A stretch of DNA of 64,000 nucleotides, from contig CP144172.1 in assembly GCA_039636865.1 (NCBI GenBank), positions 3,224,001-3,288,000 on the forward strand, written 5' to 3'. The notes beneath the pieces are model-generated. The model worked only from the letters and a program-made list of their open reading frames with translations. It was not told the origin of the DNA and did not search any database. A program made the position numbers and the translations under genes. Shown here in pieces: positions 53,737-60,884 of the stretch (position 1 is the stretch's first letter; every line of letters begins with the position of its first letter). The DNA is from Dermatophilaceae bacterium Sec6.4 (GTDB lineage Bacteria > Actinomycetota > Actinomycetes > Actinomycetales > Dermatophilaceae).

Positions 53737-54780
53737 TCAACCTTTCCTGCGTCGACGCCGCATGATCGCGGCAGTTGCCCCCACGGCCACCGCTGCACTG
53801 GCAGCGCCGAGTGCGGCGGCGTCCCGGGCCCCGAAACGAGGTGTTGCGCGGCGGTGGCCCGCTGCATCCTCCAGCAGCACCGCGAGGCAGAGAGCATTGT
53901 CGTACGTCGGCTCCCAACCTGCTGCGAGCAGGGCCGCGGAATCGACCACCAACGGGTGCGTGACGAAGTCCAGATCGGACTCCGGGGACTTCAAGGTCCC
54001 GAGCCGATGCAATCGGCTGGCGATCGCGCCGGCCGTGCTGGCACCGACCTCGACCGGTCGCATCCCGCTGCGCTCTTCGATCTCGGCCTGGGTCAGATAA
54101 CCGGGTGCACCCACCGGCAGCGGACCGGCGAGGCCCACGTCGATCGTGACCTCGACCGCTGCGGCGAGGTCTTCGACATGGCAGAACTGCCAGGTCGGAG
54201 CACCGCCGGCGACACGCAACAGACGCGGTGCGGTGAAGTGCCGGGTGGTCACGGTGTCGACCCCGCCCACTACGGATGCCGGCCGCAGGACCGCGATACG
54301 CACGGCGGGGTAGGCCGGGCCGACCTCGGCGAGGGCCTGCTCAACGGCGACGAGATCCGCTATCAGACCGTCATGTCCACGGGCCCGCAAGGGGCTGTCC
54401 GCGGGCATCGGGGTCGGGTTGTCGACAGCCGCCCCGTAGATCTGTGCGGCGGTGACCACGACGAGCTGCGAGACGGCGTTGGCCGCGCAGGCCAGCAGCA
54501 GAGTCCGCACCTCGCGCACCAGACGGTCACGTCGCGCGCTCGGATCCTCGGCCTGGTCACGCGACAGGTCCGTCGGCGTGACGACGTGTACCAGGGCATC
54601 GACGCCACCCAGTTCAGCACCGACCAACGGGCTCGCCAGATCACCCTGCAGAGCGACCACCTGGCCCCCGCGCCCGACCCACCGACCGGCCACAGCGCCG
54701 GCGATCGGACCGCCCGGACGGGTCACCGCGATCGGCTGGACGCTGCGCCCTAGGCGAACACGCCGATCTGGGGAACTCAT
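53737..54780 (-). CDS. NAD-dependent epimerase/dehydratase-like protein
   Basis: A 347-residue extended-SDR-type protein. A degenerate dinucleotide-binding start (VTRPGGPIAGAVAGRWV) is followed by VDALVHVVTPTDLS, VVVTAAQIYGAAVDN and VRIAVLRPASVVGG, the usual course of NAD-dependent epimerases. The active-site YxxxK is not evident, so catalysis is doubtful. The C-terminus has a hydrophobic Ala-rich segment with a polybasic RRRRRK end, a possible tail anchor. ATG 54780 is supported by the divergent gene 66 bases away. The frame upstream to 55341 is antisense to that gene. Confidence 0.75.
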   Translation of the reverse strand: MSSPDRRVRLGRSVQPIAVTRPGGPIAGAVAGRWVGRGGQVVALQGDLASPLVGAELGGVDALVHVVTPTDLSRDQAEDPSARRDRLVREVRTLLLACAANAVSQLVVVTAAQIYGAAVDNPTPMPADSPLRARGHDGLIADLVAVEQALAEVGPAYPAVRIAVLRPASVVGGVDTVTTRHFTAPRLLRVAGGAPTWQFCHVEDLAAAVEVTIDVGLAGPLPVGAPGYLTQAEIEERSGMRPVEVGASTAGAIASRLHRLGTLKSPESDLDFVTHPLVVDSAALLAAGWEPTYDNALCLAVLLEDAAGHRRATPRFGARDAAALGAASAAVAVGATAAIMRRRRRKG

Positions 54781-54846
54781 TGACCGCCTGTCGTGGTTAT
54801 CTGGGACAAGACGCATTCTCTCACCGTCTTGTTTCGAGGAGTACAC

Positions 54847-56358
54847 ATGAGTGACTTGCCCCCGGGCCGTCCCGGCGAACCCAACGACCCCGACCAACCC
54901 GATCTCGGAGAGCTGTTGCGCTCCCTGATGGGCGGTGGTGATCTTGCCGGTGCCTCCGGCCTGGCCGATGCCCTCAAGAGCATGGGTGCCGGCCAGCTCG
55001 ATCCGGCGACCCTCGGAATGCTGCAGGCGCAGCTGCAGGCGATGATGTCCGCCCCCGCAGACGGCGGCTTCAACATCACGATGGCTACCGACATTGCGCG
55101 CAAGCAGGTTTCTGCTGCTGGCGATGCCAGTGTTTCGGCCCGCAGGATGGCTGACGTCGATCAGGCCGTTCAGGTGGCGAACCTGTGGCTGGACGACGTC
55201 ACGGATTTCGCCGCGGTCGGGCCCGGCCGCGCCGTGTCCAGAGCGGAGTGGGTCGAGCAGACGATGCCGATGTGGCGCAGGTTGGTCGAACCGGTCGCGG
55301 ACGGCGTCGGTAACGCCATCCAGCACGCGATGCACGAGCAACTCGGATCGCTCGGCGAGGGAGCCGGTGAACAGTTCGGGTTGCCGGCCGGAATGGACAT
55401 GAGTGCCGTCATGGGACAGCTGGAGCCGATGATGAAAAAGATGAGCAGCGCCATGTTCGCCACCCAGGTCGGCCAGGCGGTCGGCGCACTCGCGGGCGAC
55501 CTGGTCAGTGGCACCGAAATCGGCATCCCGTTGACAGACAGCACCGCCGTCGTCCTGCTGCCTGCGAACATCGACGTATTCGCCGAGGGCCAGCAGGCGG
55601 ATGCCGGCGAGGTCCAGCTCTACATCGCCACCCGGGAAGCCGCACGGATGCGACTGTTCCGATCCGTGCCGTGGCTGTCTCCCGCACTCATCGCGGCCGT
55701 GCAGAGCTACGCCGGCGATATCGCCATCGACACCGAGAGCATCGAACGCCAGCTCCAGGACATCGACCCCAGCAACCCTGCGGCCATGCAGGAAGCCCTA
55801 CAGGGCTCGTTGTTCGCCCCTGAGCCCAGCGAATCCCAACGACGCGCGCTCGCTCACCTGGAGACGCTGCTGGCCCTGGTCGAGGGTTGGGTCGACGTCG
55901 TCGCGGACCGGGCCGCAGTCGGCCACCTTCCGCACGCCGGCGCCCTAGCAGAATCAGTACGTCGCCGCCGGGCCGCGGGAGGCCCCGCCGAACGCGTCTT
56001 CGCCTCGCTGGTGGGTCTGGAGCTGCGGCCCCGACGGTTGAGGGATGCCGCTGCGCTCTTCAGCCAGTTGGAGGACACCGCCGGACCGCAGGCCCGCGAC
56101 GGCGCCTGGAAGCACCCTGACTTCGCACCGAACGCCGATGATCTGGACAATCCGTCGGCCTACGTCGCGCGCAGCACAGGCGAGCCTCAGCAACCGAAGC
56201 GCGATGACGTGGACGCTGCGCTGGACGCGCTGCTTGCCCAGGGTGAAGCGGAGATGGAGGGTGAACACGGCAGCACAGGTGATCAGAAGCCGGGTCTCGG
56301 ATTCCGTGGGCCTCAGACTGATGATGAGGGTGACGATTCGCCCGCGTCGGACAAATAG
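54847..56358 (+). CDS. Zincin_2-like 'zinc-dependent metalloprotease' family protein
   Basis: A 504-residue protein of the actinobacterial family annotated as putative hydrolase or Zincin_2 (Rv3195 by gene order). It has an acidic Pro-rich N-terminus, a long helical body and the family's LLALVEGWVDVVADRA segment (about 345). A classical HExxH is not seen in this copy. The C-terminal 70 residues are low-complexity and acidic. ATG 54847 follows GAGGAG by six bases. It forms a plus-strand unit with the Nudix gene 14 bases on. Enzymatic activity is uncertain. Confidence 0.75.
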   Translation: MSDLPPGRPGEPNDPDQPDLGELLRSLMGGGDLAGASGLADALKSMGAGQLDPATLGMLQAQLQAMMSAPADGGFNITMATDIARKQVSAAGDASVSARRMADVDQAVQVANLWLDDVTDFAAVGPGRAVSRAEWVEQTMPMWRRLVEPVADGVGNAIQHAMHEQLGSLGEGAGEQFGLPAGMDMSAVMGQLEPMMKKMSSAMFATQVGQAVGALAGDLVSGTEIGIPLTDSTAVVLLPANIDVFAEGQQADAGEVQLYIATREAARMRLFRSVPWLSPALIAAVQSYAGDIAIDTESIERQLQDIDPSNPAAMQEALQGSLFAPEPSESQRRALAHLETLLALVEGWVDVVADRAAVGHLPHAGALAESVRRRRAAGGPAERVFASLVGLELRPRRLRDAAALFSQLEDTAGPQARDGAWKHPDFAPNADDLDNPSAYVARSTGEPQQPKRDDVDAALDALLAQGEAEMEGEHGSTGDQKPGLGFRGPQTDDEGDDSPASDK

Positions 56359-56372
56359 ACAGGTCGGCTGGG

Positions 56373-56957
56373 GTGGACGCGGCATTCCCGCTACTGGCTG
56401 CTGACGTCGTCCGCGAACTGTCGAGCGATCGTGAGACTTCCACGGTCGGTCGTGACCAGGGTGGGCTGTGGGAGGAGTTCCTCCGGGTCGCGCGCGGCGA
56501 TCCGTCCTCGACCTGGCGCGACGGGCCGGCGGACCATTTCACCGCCAGCATGTTCGTCTTCGACGCGGCGCTCGAGCGGGTCTGTCTCGTCCTGCACAAA
56601 AAGGTCGGCCGCTGGCTTCAGCCGGGTGGCCATCTGGAGGCCGGTGATGCCACCGTGGGCAGCGCTGCTGCACGGGAGGCGCAGGAGGAGACGGGCCTGC
56701 TGGGACTGGCACTGCTGCCCGGCGTCGTACATCTGAGTCATCACGCGCTGAACTCCAACTTCGGCTCATGCCGCTCCCACCTGGATGTGCGATTCGCCGC
56801 TGTCGCAGCGCAAGACACGGTCCCGGTCTGCTCGGCCGAATCGCAGGACGTGCAGTGGTGGCCGGTCGACGCGCTCCCACCGGACACCGACGACGAACTA
56901 CGGACCGTCATTCCGCGCATCCGAGATCAGCTGCTCGAGGCGCATCCACTGCACTAG
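56373..56957 (+). CDS. NUDIX hydrolase
   Basis: A 194-residue protein with a Nudix box GGHLEAGDATVGSAAAREAQ followed by EETGL, with Asp in place of the first Glu and one additional residue, as is common in this subgroup. It would hydrolyse a nucleoside diphosphate linked to another moiety; substrate open. It starts with GTG 14 bases after the preceding gene and ends overlapping the convergent YgjP-like gene by four bases. The second part (LSHHALNSNFGSCRSHLDVRF) fits the Nudix fold. Confidence 0.85.
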   Translation: MDAAFPLLAADVVRELSSDRETSTVGRDQGGLWEEFLRVARGDPSSTWRDGPADHFTASMFVFDAALERVCLVLHKKVGRWLQPGGHLEAGDATVGSAAAREAQEETGLLGLALLPGVVHLSHHALNSNFGSCRSHLDVRFAAVAAQDTVPVCSAESQDVQWWPVDALPPDTDDELRTVIPRIRDQLLEAHPLH

Positions 56958-57577
56958 TGCGGTGCGTGCAGGATGTCGTCCTCATCCTCGGGTAGCCCGG
57001 CGCCGAAGGACACCCCGTCCAAGAAAGCCTGCGCCCGGTCCAGGTCGGGATAGGCCGACAGGAGGTCCCAGAACCCCGGACTGTGGTCGGCACGCAACAG
57101 GTGCGCCAACTCGTGCAGCAGGACGTAGTCCACGACGTAGGCCGGCATGCCGATCAACCGCGACGACAACCTGATCGTGGCGTGCGCCGGGGTGCAGGAC
57201 CCCCAGCGGGTGCGCTGGTTGTCCACCCACCGCACCGAGGAAGGCCGCGCCATTCCGCCCAGATACCGGGTGGACAGTCGCCCGGCAGACGCAAGGAGTT
57301 CGGCATCGGACGGGCGCTGGCGTTGATGCTGTCTGGACTTCGTGACTTTCGCGACCATGTCCGCGACCAGCCGTGTCTCCTGCGATGCGGGAAGGCCGGC
57401 CGGCACCAGCACCACGATCCGATCTCCGTCGCGGTAGGCCGACACCGTCCGGGTCCGGCGCGCCGAACGACGGATCTCGACCTCCTGGCCGTCAGCTCGC
57501 GTCAGTATCGAGGTGCTGACACCGCCGCCACCGGCGCGCGCAGCAGCCTTGGACGGGCGTGACGGGCGCATCGGCAT
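56954..57577 (-). CDS. YgjP-type metallopeptidase (M48-like)
   Basis: A 207-residue protein of the YgjP/WLM-like group. RWVDNQRTRWGSCTPAHATI precedes the zinc motif HELAHL, and a third ligand lies in DHSPGFW. The N-terminal 80 residues contain the beta section typical of YgjP (EVEIRRSARRTRTVSAYRDG). The function is not known; family members are presumed peptidases. Start ATG 57577; other Met at 57571. It is transcribed opposite to its neighbours. Confidence 0.87.
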   Translation of the reverse strand: MPMRPSRPSKAAARAGGGGVSTSILTRADGQEVEIRRSARRTRTVSAYRDGDRIVVLVPAGLPASQETRLVADMVAKVTKSRQHQRQRPSDAELLASAGRLSTRYLGGMARPSSVRWVDNQRTRWGSCTPAHATIRLSSRLIGMPAYVVDYVLLHELAHLLRADHSPGFWDLLSAYPDLDRAQAFLDGVSFGAGLPEDEDDILHAPH

Positions 57578-57721
57578 GACAGCAATCTAGGCGCGAACAC
57601 CGCCAGGACGGCAAACCCGCGACGGTGACCCGGTGGATACAGGAGTGCCTGTGGATAACTGCGGCGCCGGACATTCGGCACTGTCAAGGTGTGGACTCGA
57701 CCATCTGCAAGGAGCGCACCG

Positions 57722-58534
57722 ATGACCTCAACCATCCCGCTACGTGCCCACCTGCGACGTCCTGGCGAGATCCATCTCGGCCTCGGGTCGGATGCAGCTG
57801 TCGTCCTCAGCGGCTTGACCGAAGCCGAGACCAGGACAGTCGTGGCGTTGGGTCCGATGACCGCCCGGCAGTGGGGCAGCGCCCACCTGGCCAGGCCCCC
57901 CTCGCCTCGGTGGCCCGCCGTGCTTCAGCTGCTCGGCGATGCAGCCAGTGCGCTCGGAACACCCGCCCCGGACGTCAGTGGCGTCCTGATCTGCGGCAGT
58001 GGGAGCGTGCCGCAGGCAGTTCGTCACGTGATTGCGGACATGGGCGATAGACCTGCCCGCAGCCCCACCACACTGGCCGTGTTGATCGCCGCAGAACACA
58101 TCTGCGCAGGAGCTGCCGACCGTTGGCAGCGCGAGCGCGTACCCCACCTACCGGTCACGGTCGGCGCCCGGCGTGCCGTGGTCGGTCCACTCATCCGACC
58201 CGGTATCGGACCGTGTGTGGGCTGCCTGGATCACCACCGGGCGGTCCTGGACCAGGGCTGGGCTCCCATCGCCCTCGAGGAACCGTGGCGCGATGGGATC
58301 GGGATTGCCGGTAGCACCGAAGCGCCTGGTCGCTCCGCGGCCACCACCGTCAGTGCCCCCGCCGACCTGTGCGCCGTTGTCGCCGGAGTGGTCGGGCTCG
58401 TCACGCGCGGCTACCTCACCGGGGCGCCGCTGCCCGTCGGGGTTTCCCTCACCATCACCAGCCCTGTGCCGCGCATCCAGCACCGGCTGTGGCGGCCACA
58501 CCCTAGGTGCTGCCCAGACGCGGAATGGCAATAA
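57722..58534 (+). CDS. ThiF/TOMM-cyclodehydratase-N-like protein
   Basis: A 270-residue protein starting at ATG 57722 (AAGGAG eight bases upstream). Its N-terminal half resembles the peptide-binding part of ThiF-like / E1-like proteins in thiazole-oxazole peptide clusters. It has the characteristic GPLIRPGIGPCVGCLDHHRA segment near residue 165. No YcaO partner, E1 nucleotide motif or precursor peptide is seen nearby. By order it corresponds to Rv3196. Its role is thus unclear. The stop overlaps the region upstream of the ABC1 kinase. Confidence 0.65.
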   Translation: MTSTIPLRAHLRRPGEIHLGLGSDAAVVLSGLTEAETRTVVALGPMTARQWGSAHLARPPSPRWPAVLQLLGDAASALGTPAPDVSGVLICGSGSVPQAVRHVIADMGDRPARSPTTLAVLIAAEHICAGAADRWQRERVPHLPVTVGARRAVVGPLIRPGIGPCVGCLDHHRAVLDQGWAPIALEEPWRDGIGIAGSTEAPGRSAATTVSAPADLCAVVAGVVGLVTRGYLTGAPLPVGVSLTITSPVPRIQHRLWRPHPRCCPDAEWQ

Positions 58535-58548
58535 GTGATACTCGAGAG

Positions 58549-59871
58549 ATGACAGACCTGCCTCGCAAGGGCATCGCCCGCGCCGCGCGACTCGCTAGTC
58601 TCCCGTTGGGATTCGGAGCCCGCACAGCGATCGGACTCGGTAAACGGGTAGGCGGCAAACCCGCTGAGGCGGTGGCTGCGGAGCTTCAGGCTCAAACCGC
58701 TGCCCAACTGTTCAAGGTGCTCGGCTCCCTCAAGGGCGGCGCCATGAAGTTCGGCCAGTCGATGTCGATTTTCGAGGCTGCGCTGCCCGACGAGGTTGCC
58801 GGTCCCTACCGGGCCACGTTGACCAAGCTGCAGGATTCTGCACCCGCGATGCCGGTGGCCTCCGTGCGCAGGATCATGCGCGATGAGTTCGGCACCCGGT
58901 GGCGCGGCAAGTTCGAGTCCTTTCAGGAGAAGCCCATCGCGGCCGCCTCGATCGGCCAGGTACACCGGGCGGTGTGGAAGGACGGTCGCGACGTCGCCGT
59001 CAAACTGCAGTACCCGGGTGCCGGCGAAGCACTGATGTCGGACCTTCAGCAGGTCTCGCGGGTCATGCGCCTGACCACGAGTTGGTTGCCGGGTCTGGAC
59101 CTCGGACCGATTCTGGACGAACTCAAGGGTCGGATGGCCGAGGAAACGGACTACCTGCAAGAAGCGCGGATGCAGGAGCAGTTTGCGCAGGCCTACGACG
59201 GGGACCCGGAGTACTCGATCCCACACGTACTCACCGGCACCAATAACGCCATTGTCAGCGAATGGATGGAGGGGATCCCGCTGTCGCAGATCATCGCGAC
59301 CGGCACCCCAGAACAACGCGACACCGCCGCGTCCCGCTACCTGCAATTCTTGGTGGAAGGACCGCTCAAAGCTGGTCTGCTGCACGCAGATCCGCACCCA
59401 GGTAACTTCCGTCTGCTCCCGGACGGACGACTCGGGGTGCTGGACTTCGGCGCCATCAACCGGTTGCCGGACGGACTGCCACCGGCGCTGGGACCGCTGC
59501 TGAACGACGCGGTCGACGGCAACGCACAGTCGTTCGTCGAAGGATTGCGGCGCGAGGGCTTCATCCGCCGCGGGGTGCGCGTGGATGACGAGGCGATCCT
59601 GTCGTACCTGAAGGTATTCCTGGAGCCGTTGCACGTTCAGGAGTTCACTTTCAGTCGAGCCTGGATGCGCAGCATCTTTGCCTACATCAACGATCCACGC
59701 AGCGCGCAGTTCGCGATCGGGTTGAAGTTGAACCTGCCGCCGAACTACCTCCTCATCCACCGAGCCTGGCTCGGCGGCATCGCAGTGCTCAGCCAGATCG
59801 AGGGCACCGTGCCTGCGCGCGCCATCGTGGACCGCTGTGTACCCGGTGCCGAGTTCCCGCCGCTGACCTGA
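58549..59871 (+). CDS. ABC1/UbiB-type atypical kinase
   Basis: A 440-residue ADCK/UbiB-family protein: the family hallmark [16 protein letters not shown] (about residue 65), an Ala-rich nucleotide loop ([13 protein letters not shown]), VAVKLQYPG with the Lys, the catalytic HADPHPGNF and the metal-binding LDFGAI. These proteins are ATPases or kinases, often tied to isoprenoid-quinone metabolism. In mycobacteria the homologue (Rv3197) precedes whiB7 and is linked with antibiotic resistance. ATG 58549 is preferred over 58525, which overlaps the preceding gene. Confidence 0.9.
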   Translation: MTDLPRKGIARAARLASLPLGFGARTAIGLGKRVGGKPAEAVAAELQAQTAAQLFKVLGSLKGGAMKFGQSMSIFEAALPDEVAGPYRATLTKLQDSAPAMPVASVRRIMRDEFGTRWRGKFESFQEKPIAAASIGQVHRAVWKDGRDVAVKLQYPGAGEALMSDLQQVSRVMRLTTSWLPGLDLGPILDELKGRMAEETDYLQEARMQEQFAQAYDGDPEYSIPHVLTGTNNAIVSEWMEGIPLSQIIATGTPEQRDTAASRYLQFLVEGPLKAGLLHADPHPGNFRLLPDGRLGVLDFGAINRLPDGLPPALGPLLNDAVDGNAQSFVEGLRREGFIRRGVRVDDEAILSYLKVFLEPLHVQEFTFSRAWMRSIFAYINDPRSAQFAIGLKLNLPPNYLLIHRAWLGGIAVLSQIEGTVPARAIVDRCVPGAEFPPLT

Positions 59872-59901
59872 GCAGCTGGCCGCTCACCGACACAGACGGG
59901 C

Positions 59902-59922
59902 CGGGTGGCGATCTCCCACCCG
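59902..59922. terminator. Possible bidirectional terminator
   Basis: CGGGTGG (59902-59908) pairs with CCACCCG (59916-59922) around a 7-base loop, between the convergent ABC1 kinase and the small basic gene. No T-run on either strand. Confidence 0.45.
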
Positions 59923-59938
59923 ACCCGATGTGCCGATA

Positions 59939-60076
59939 TCAGTACTTGCGGTAGCGACGCCGCTGGATCCGCCGCGCCTCACTGGTGATCTCTCGTGCGG
60001 GTCTGGTTCCCCCGCGCGATTGCTGGTTACGTCCCGGTGGTCGGGACAGCGCCTGGATGTACTGCCAGTTATGCAT
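59939..60076 (-). CDS. Small basic protein downstream of whiB7 (45 aa)
   Basis: ATG at 60076 with GGGAG eight bases upstream opens a 45-codon frame (MHNWQYIQALSRPPG, then Arg-rich to RRRYRKY). Net charge is strongly positive (12 Arg or Lys), no hydrophobic helix. It lies on the same strand as whiB7, 57 bases after its stop, and ends just before the terminator-like hairpin. So it is likely co-transcribed with whiB7. No family recognised; its highly basic nature suggests RNA or ribosome binding, an inference only. Confidence 0.6.
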   Translation of the reverse strand: MHNWQYIQALSRPPGRNQQSRGGTRPAREITSEARRIQRRRYRKY

Positions 60077-60133
60077 GGTGAAACTCCCTGTTGGATATGA
60101 TGATTCATTGGTCTTGCGCTGGCCGTGCGGTCA

Positions 60134-60418
60134 TCACGCAGCGACCGGATGCTTGCGGGGACGTCCCCGTGGCCGCTTCCGCGCGACGATCTCGCCACTG
60201 ACGAGTAGCTCCGCACCCCAGACACCCCACGGCTCTGCACGCTGCAGGGCGCCCGCCAGGCACGCTGCCTGCAGTGGACACTGCCTGCACAGCGCCTTCG
60301 CGAACTCCACGTCCTGGGGTCGATCGGCAAACCACAATTCGGGGTTGCCGGCGCGGCACGGTAGGTCGATTCCGGCTGCTACCTGCTGCGCAGTCGCGTC
60401 GATCAAATCGGTGAGCAT
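60134..60418 (-). CDS. whiB7: WhiB7 redox-type transcription factor
   Basis: A 94-residue WhiB protein with the four Fe-S cysteines (Cys in DLPCRAG, then CRQC and C after LQAA). The WhiB7-type WGVWGAE turn and the C-terminal AT-hook (RKRPRGRPRK) are both present. WhiB7 binds the sigma factor and AT-rich DNA next to -35 boxes and turns on intrinsic antibiotic resistance genes. ATG 60418 follows AGGAGAAGG. The frame extends further to 60679, but that is leader. A long leader with attenuator, upstream ORF and promoter follows (see separate entries). Order ABC1 kinase-whiB7-uvrD2 is conserved with mycobacteria. Confidence 0.95.
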   Translation of the reverse strand: MLTDLIDATAQQVAAGIDLPCRAGNPELWFADRPQDVEFAKALCRQCPLQAACLAGALQRAEPWGVWGAELLVSGEIVARKRPRGRPRKHPVAA

Positions 60419-60489
60419 TTCCTTCTCCTGATGGGTCGCGCCGGTCTGCGACCGGCACTCTCGGTGATGGAGGACCCGCGGCGGAGAAC

Positions 60490-60524
60490 AAAAAAGCCGC
60501 GGACCCGATGTCGGGTTCCGCGGC
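60490..60524 (-). terminator. whiB7 leader attenuator
   Basis: On the minus strand, a GC-rich hairpin (GCCGCGGAACCCGA ... TCGGGTCCGCGGC, 60496-60524) ends in six T residues. It is a good intrinsic terminator about 70 bases upstream of the whiB7 start, placed as in other actinobacteria where ribosome stalling at the upstream ORF allows read-through. Confidence 0.85.
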
Positions 60525-60548
60525 CTGGAGAAGGACCTGGTGAGTGGA

Positions 60549-60755
60549 TCAGCCAGGCGCTCTGCCGGAAGCGGAACGGGACGGGGCGAAGGCATTGCTG
60601 CCGGTCGGGACATAGGTGACATCGGTCGCACGCAAGCGCCTGGACACACTGGTCCCCTTGATGCAGGACGTGGCGGCAATGCCCGACATGTCGATGTGGT
60701 GACGGATATCCGCGCGAGGCTCCGTGCGGTGCATCACAAAAGTCGTGGTCTTCAT
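60549..60755 (-). CDS. Candidate upstream ORF of the whiB7 leader (68 aa)
   Basis: ATG 60755 has a strong AGGAGGG site (60764-60770) eight bases upstream and the frame ends at 60549, 25 bases before the attenuator hairpin. The peptide starts MKTTTFVMHRTEPRAD and has no known family. In known whiB7 leaders a translated uORF acts as the sensor of ribosome inhibition. A tiny ATG-ACC-TGA frame overlaps this start. Size differs between genera, so only position and ribosome site support it. The peptide itself may have no function. Confidence 0.55.
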   Translation of the reverse strand: MKTTTFVMHRTEPRADIRHHIDMSGIAATSCIKGTSVSRRLRATDVTYVPTGSNAFAPSRSASGRAPG

Positions 60756-60824
60756 CAGGTCATCCCTCCTTCCACTGCCTGCGGCCCCGGACCGCCACCG
60801 AAGCGGCCGGGCTGACTAACGACG

Positions 60825-60863
60825 AGGTTACGTGCGGCGTGGTGACGCAGGCAACCTATTTTC
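60825..60863 (-). promoter_or_regulatory. whiB7 promoter with WhiB7-type AT-rich element
   Basis: On the minus strand: GAAAATAGG (60855-60863), then -35 TTGCCT (60849-60854), an 18-base spacer and -10 TAACCT (60825-60830). An AT-rich block directly upstream of the -35 box is the WhiB7 recognition pattern, so whiB7 likely activates itself. Confidence 0.7.
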
Positions 60864-60884
60864 TGGAGAAGATCTTCGAACGGA

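Noticed and set aside
53260..54753. 497-residue plus-strand ORF
   Set aside because: Antisense shadow of moaE and the epimerase-like gene, both with clear motifs on the other strand.
58411..59760. 449-residue minus-strand ORF
   Set aside because: Antisense to the ABC1 kinase, which has all family motifs.
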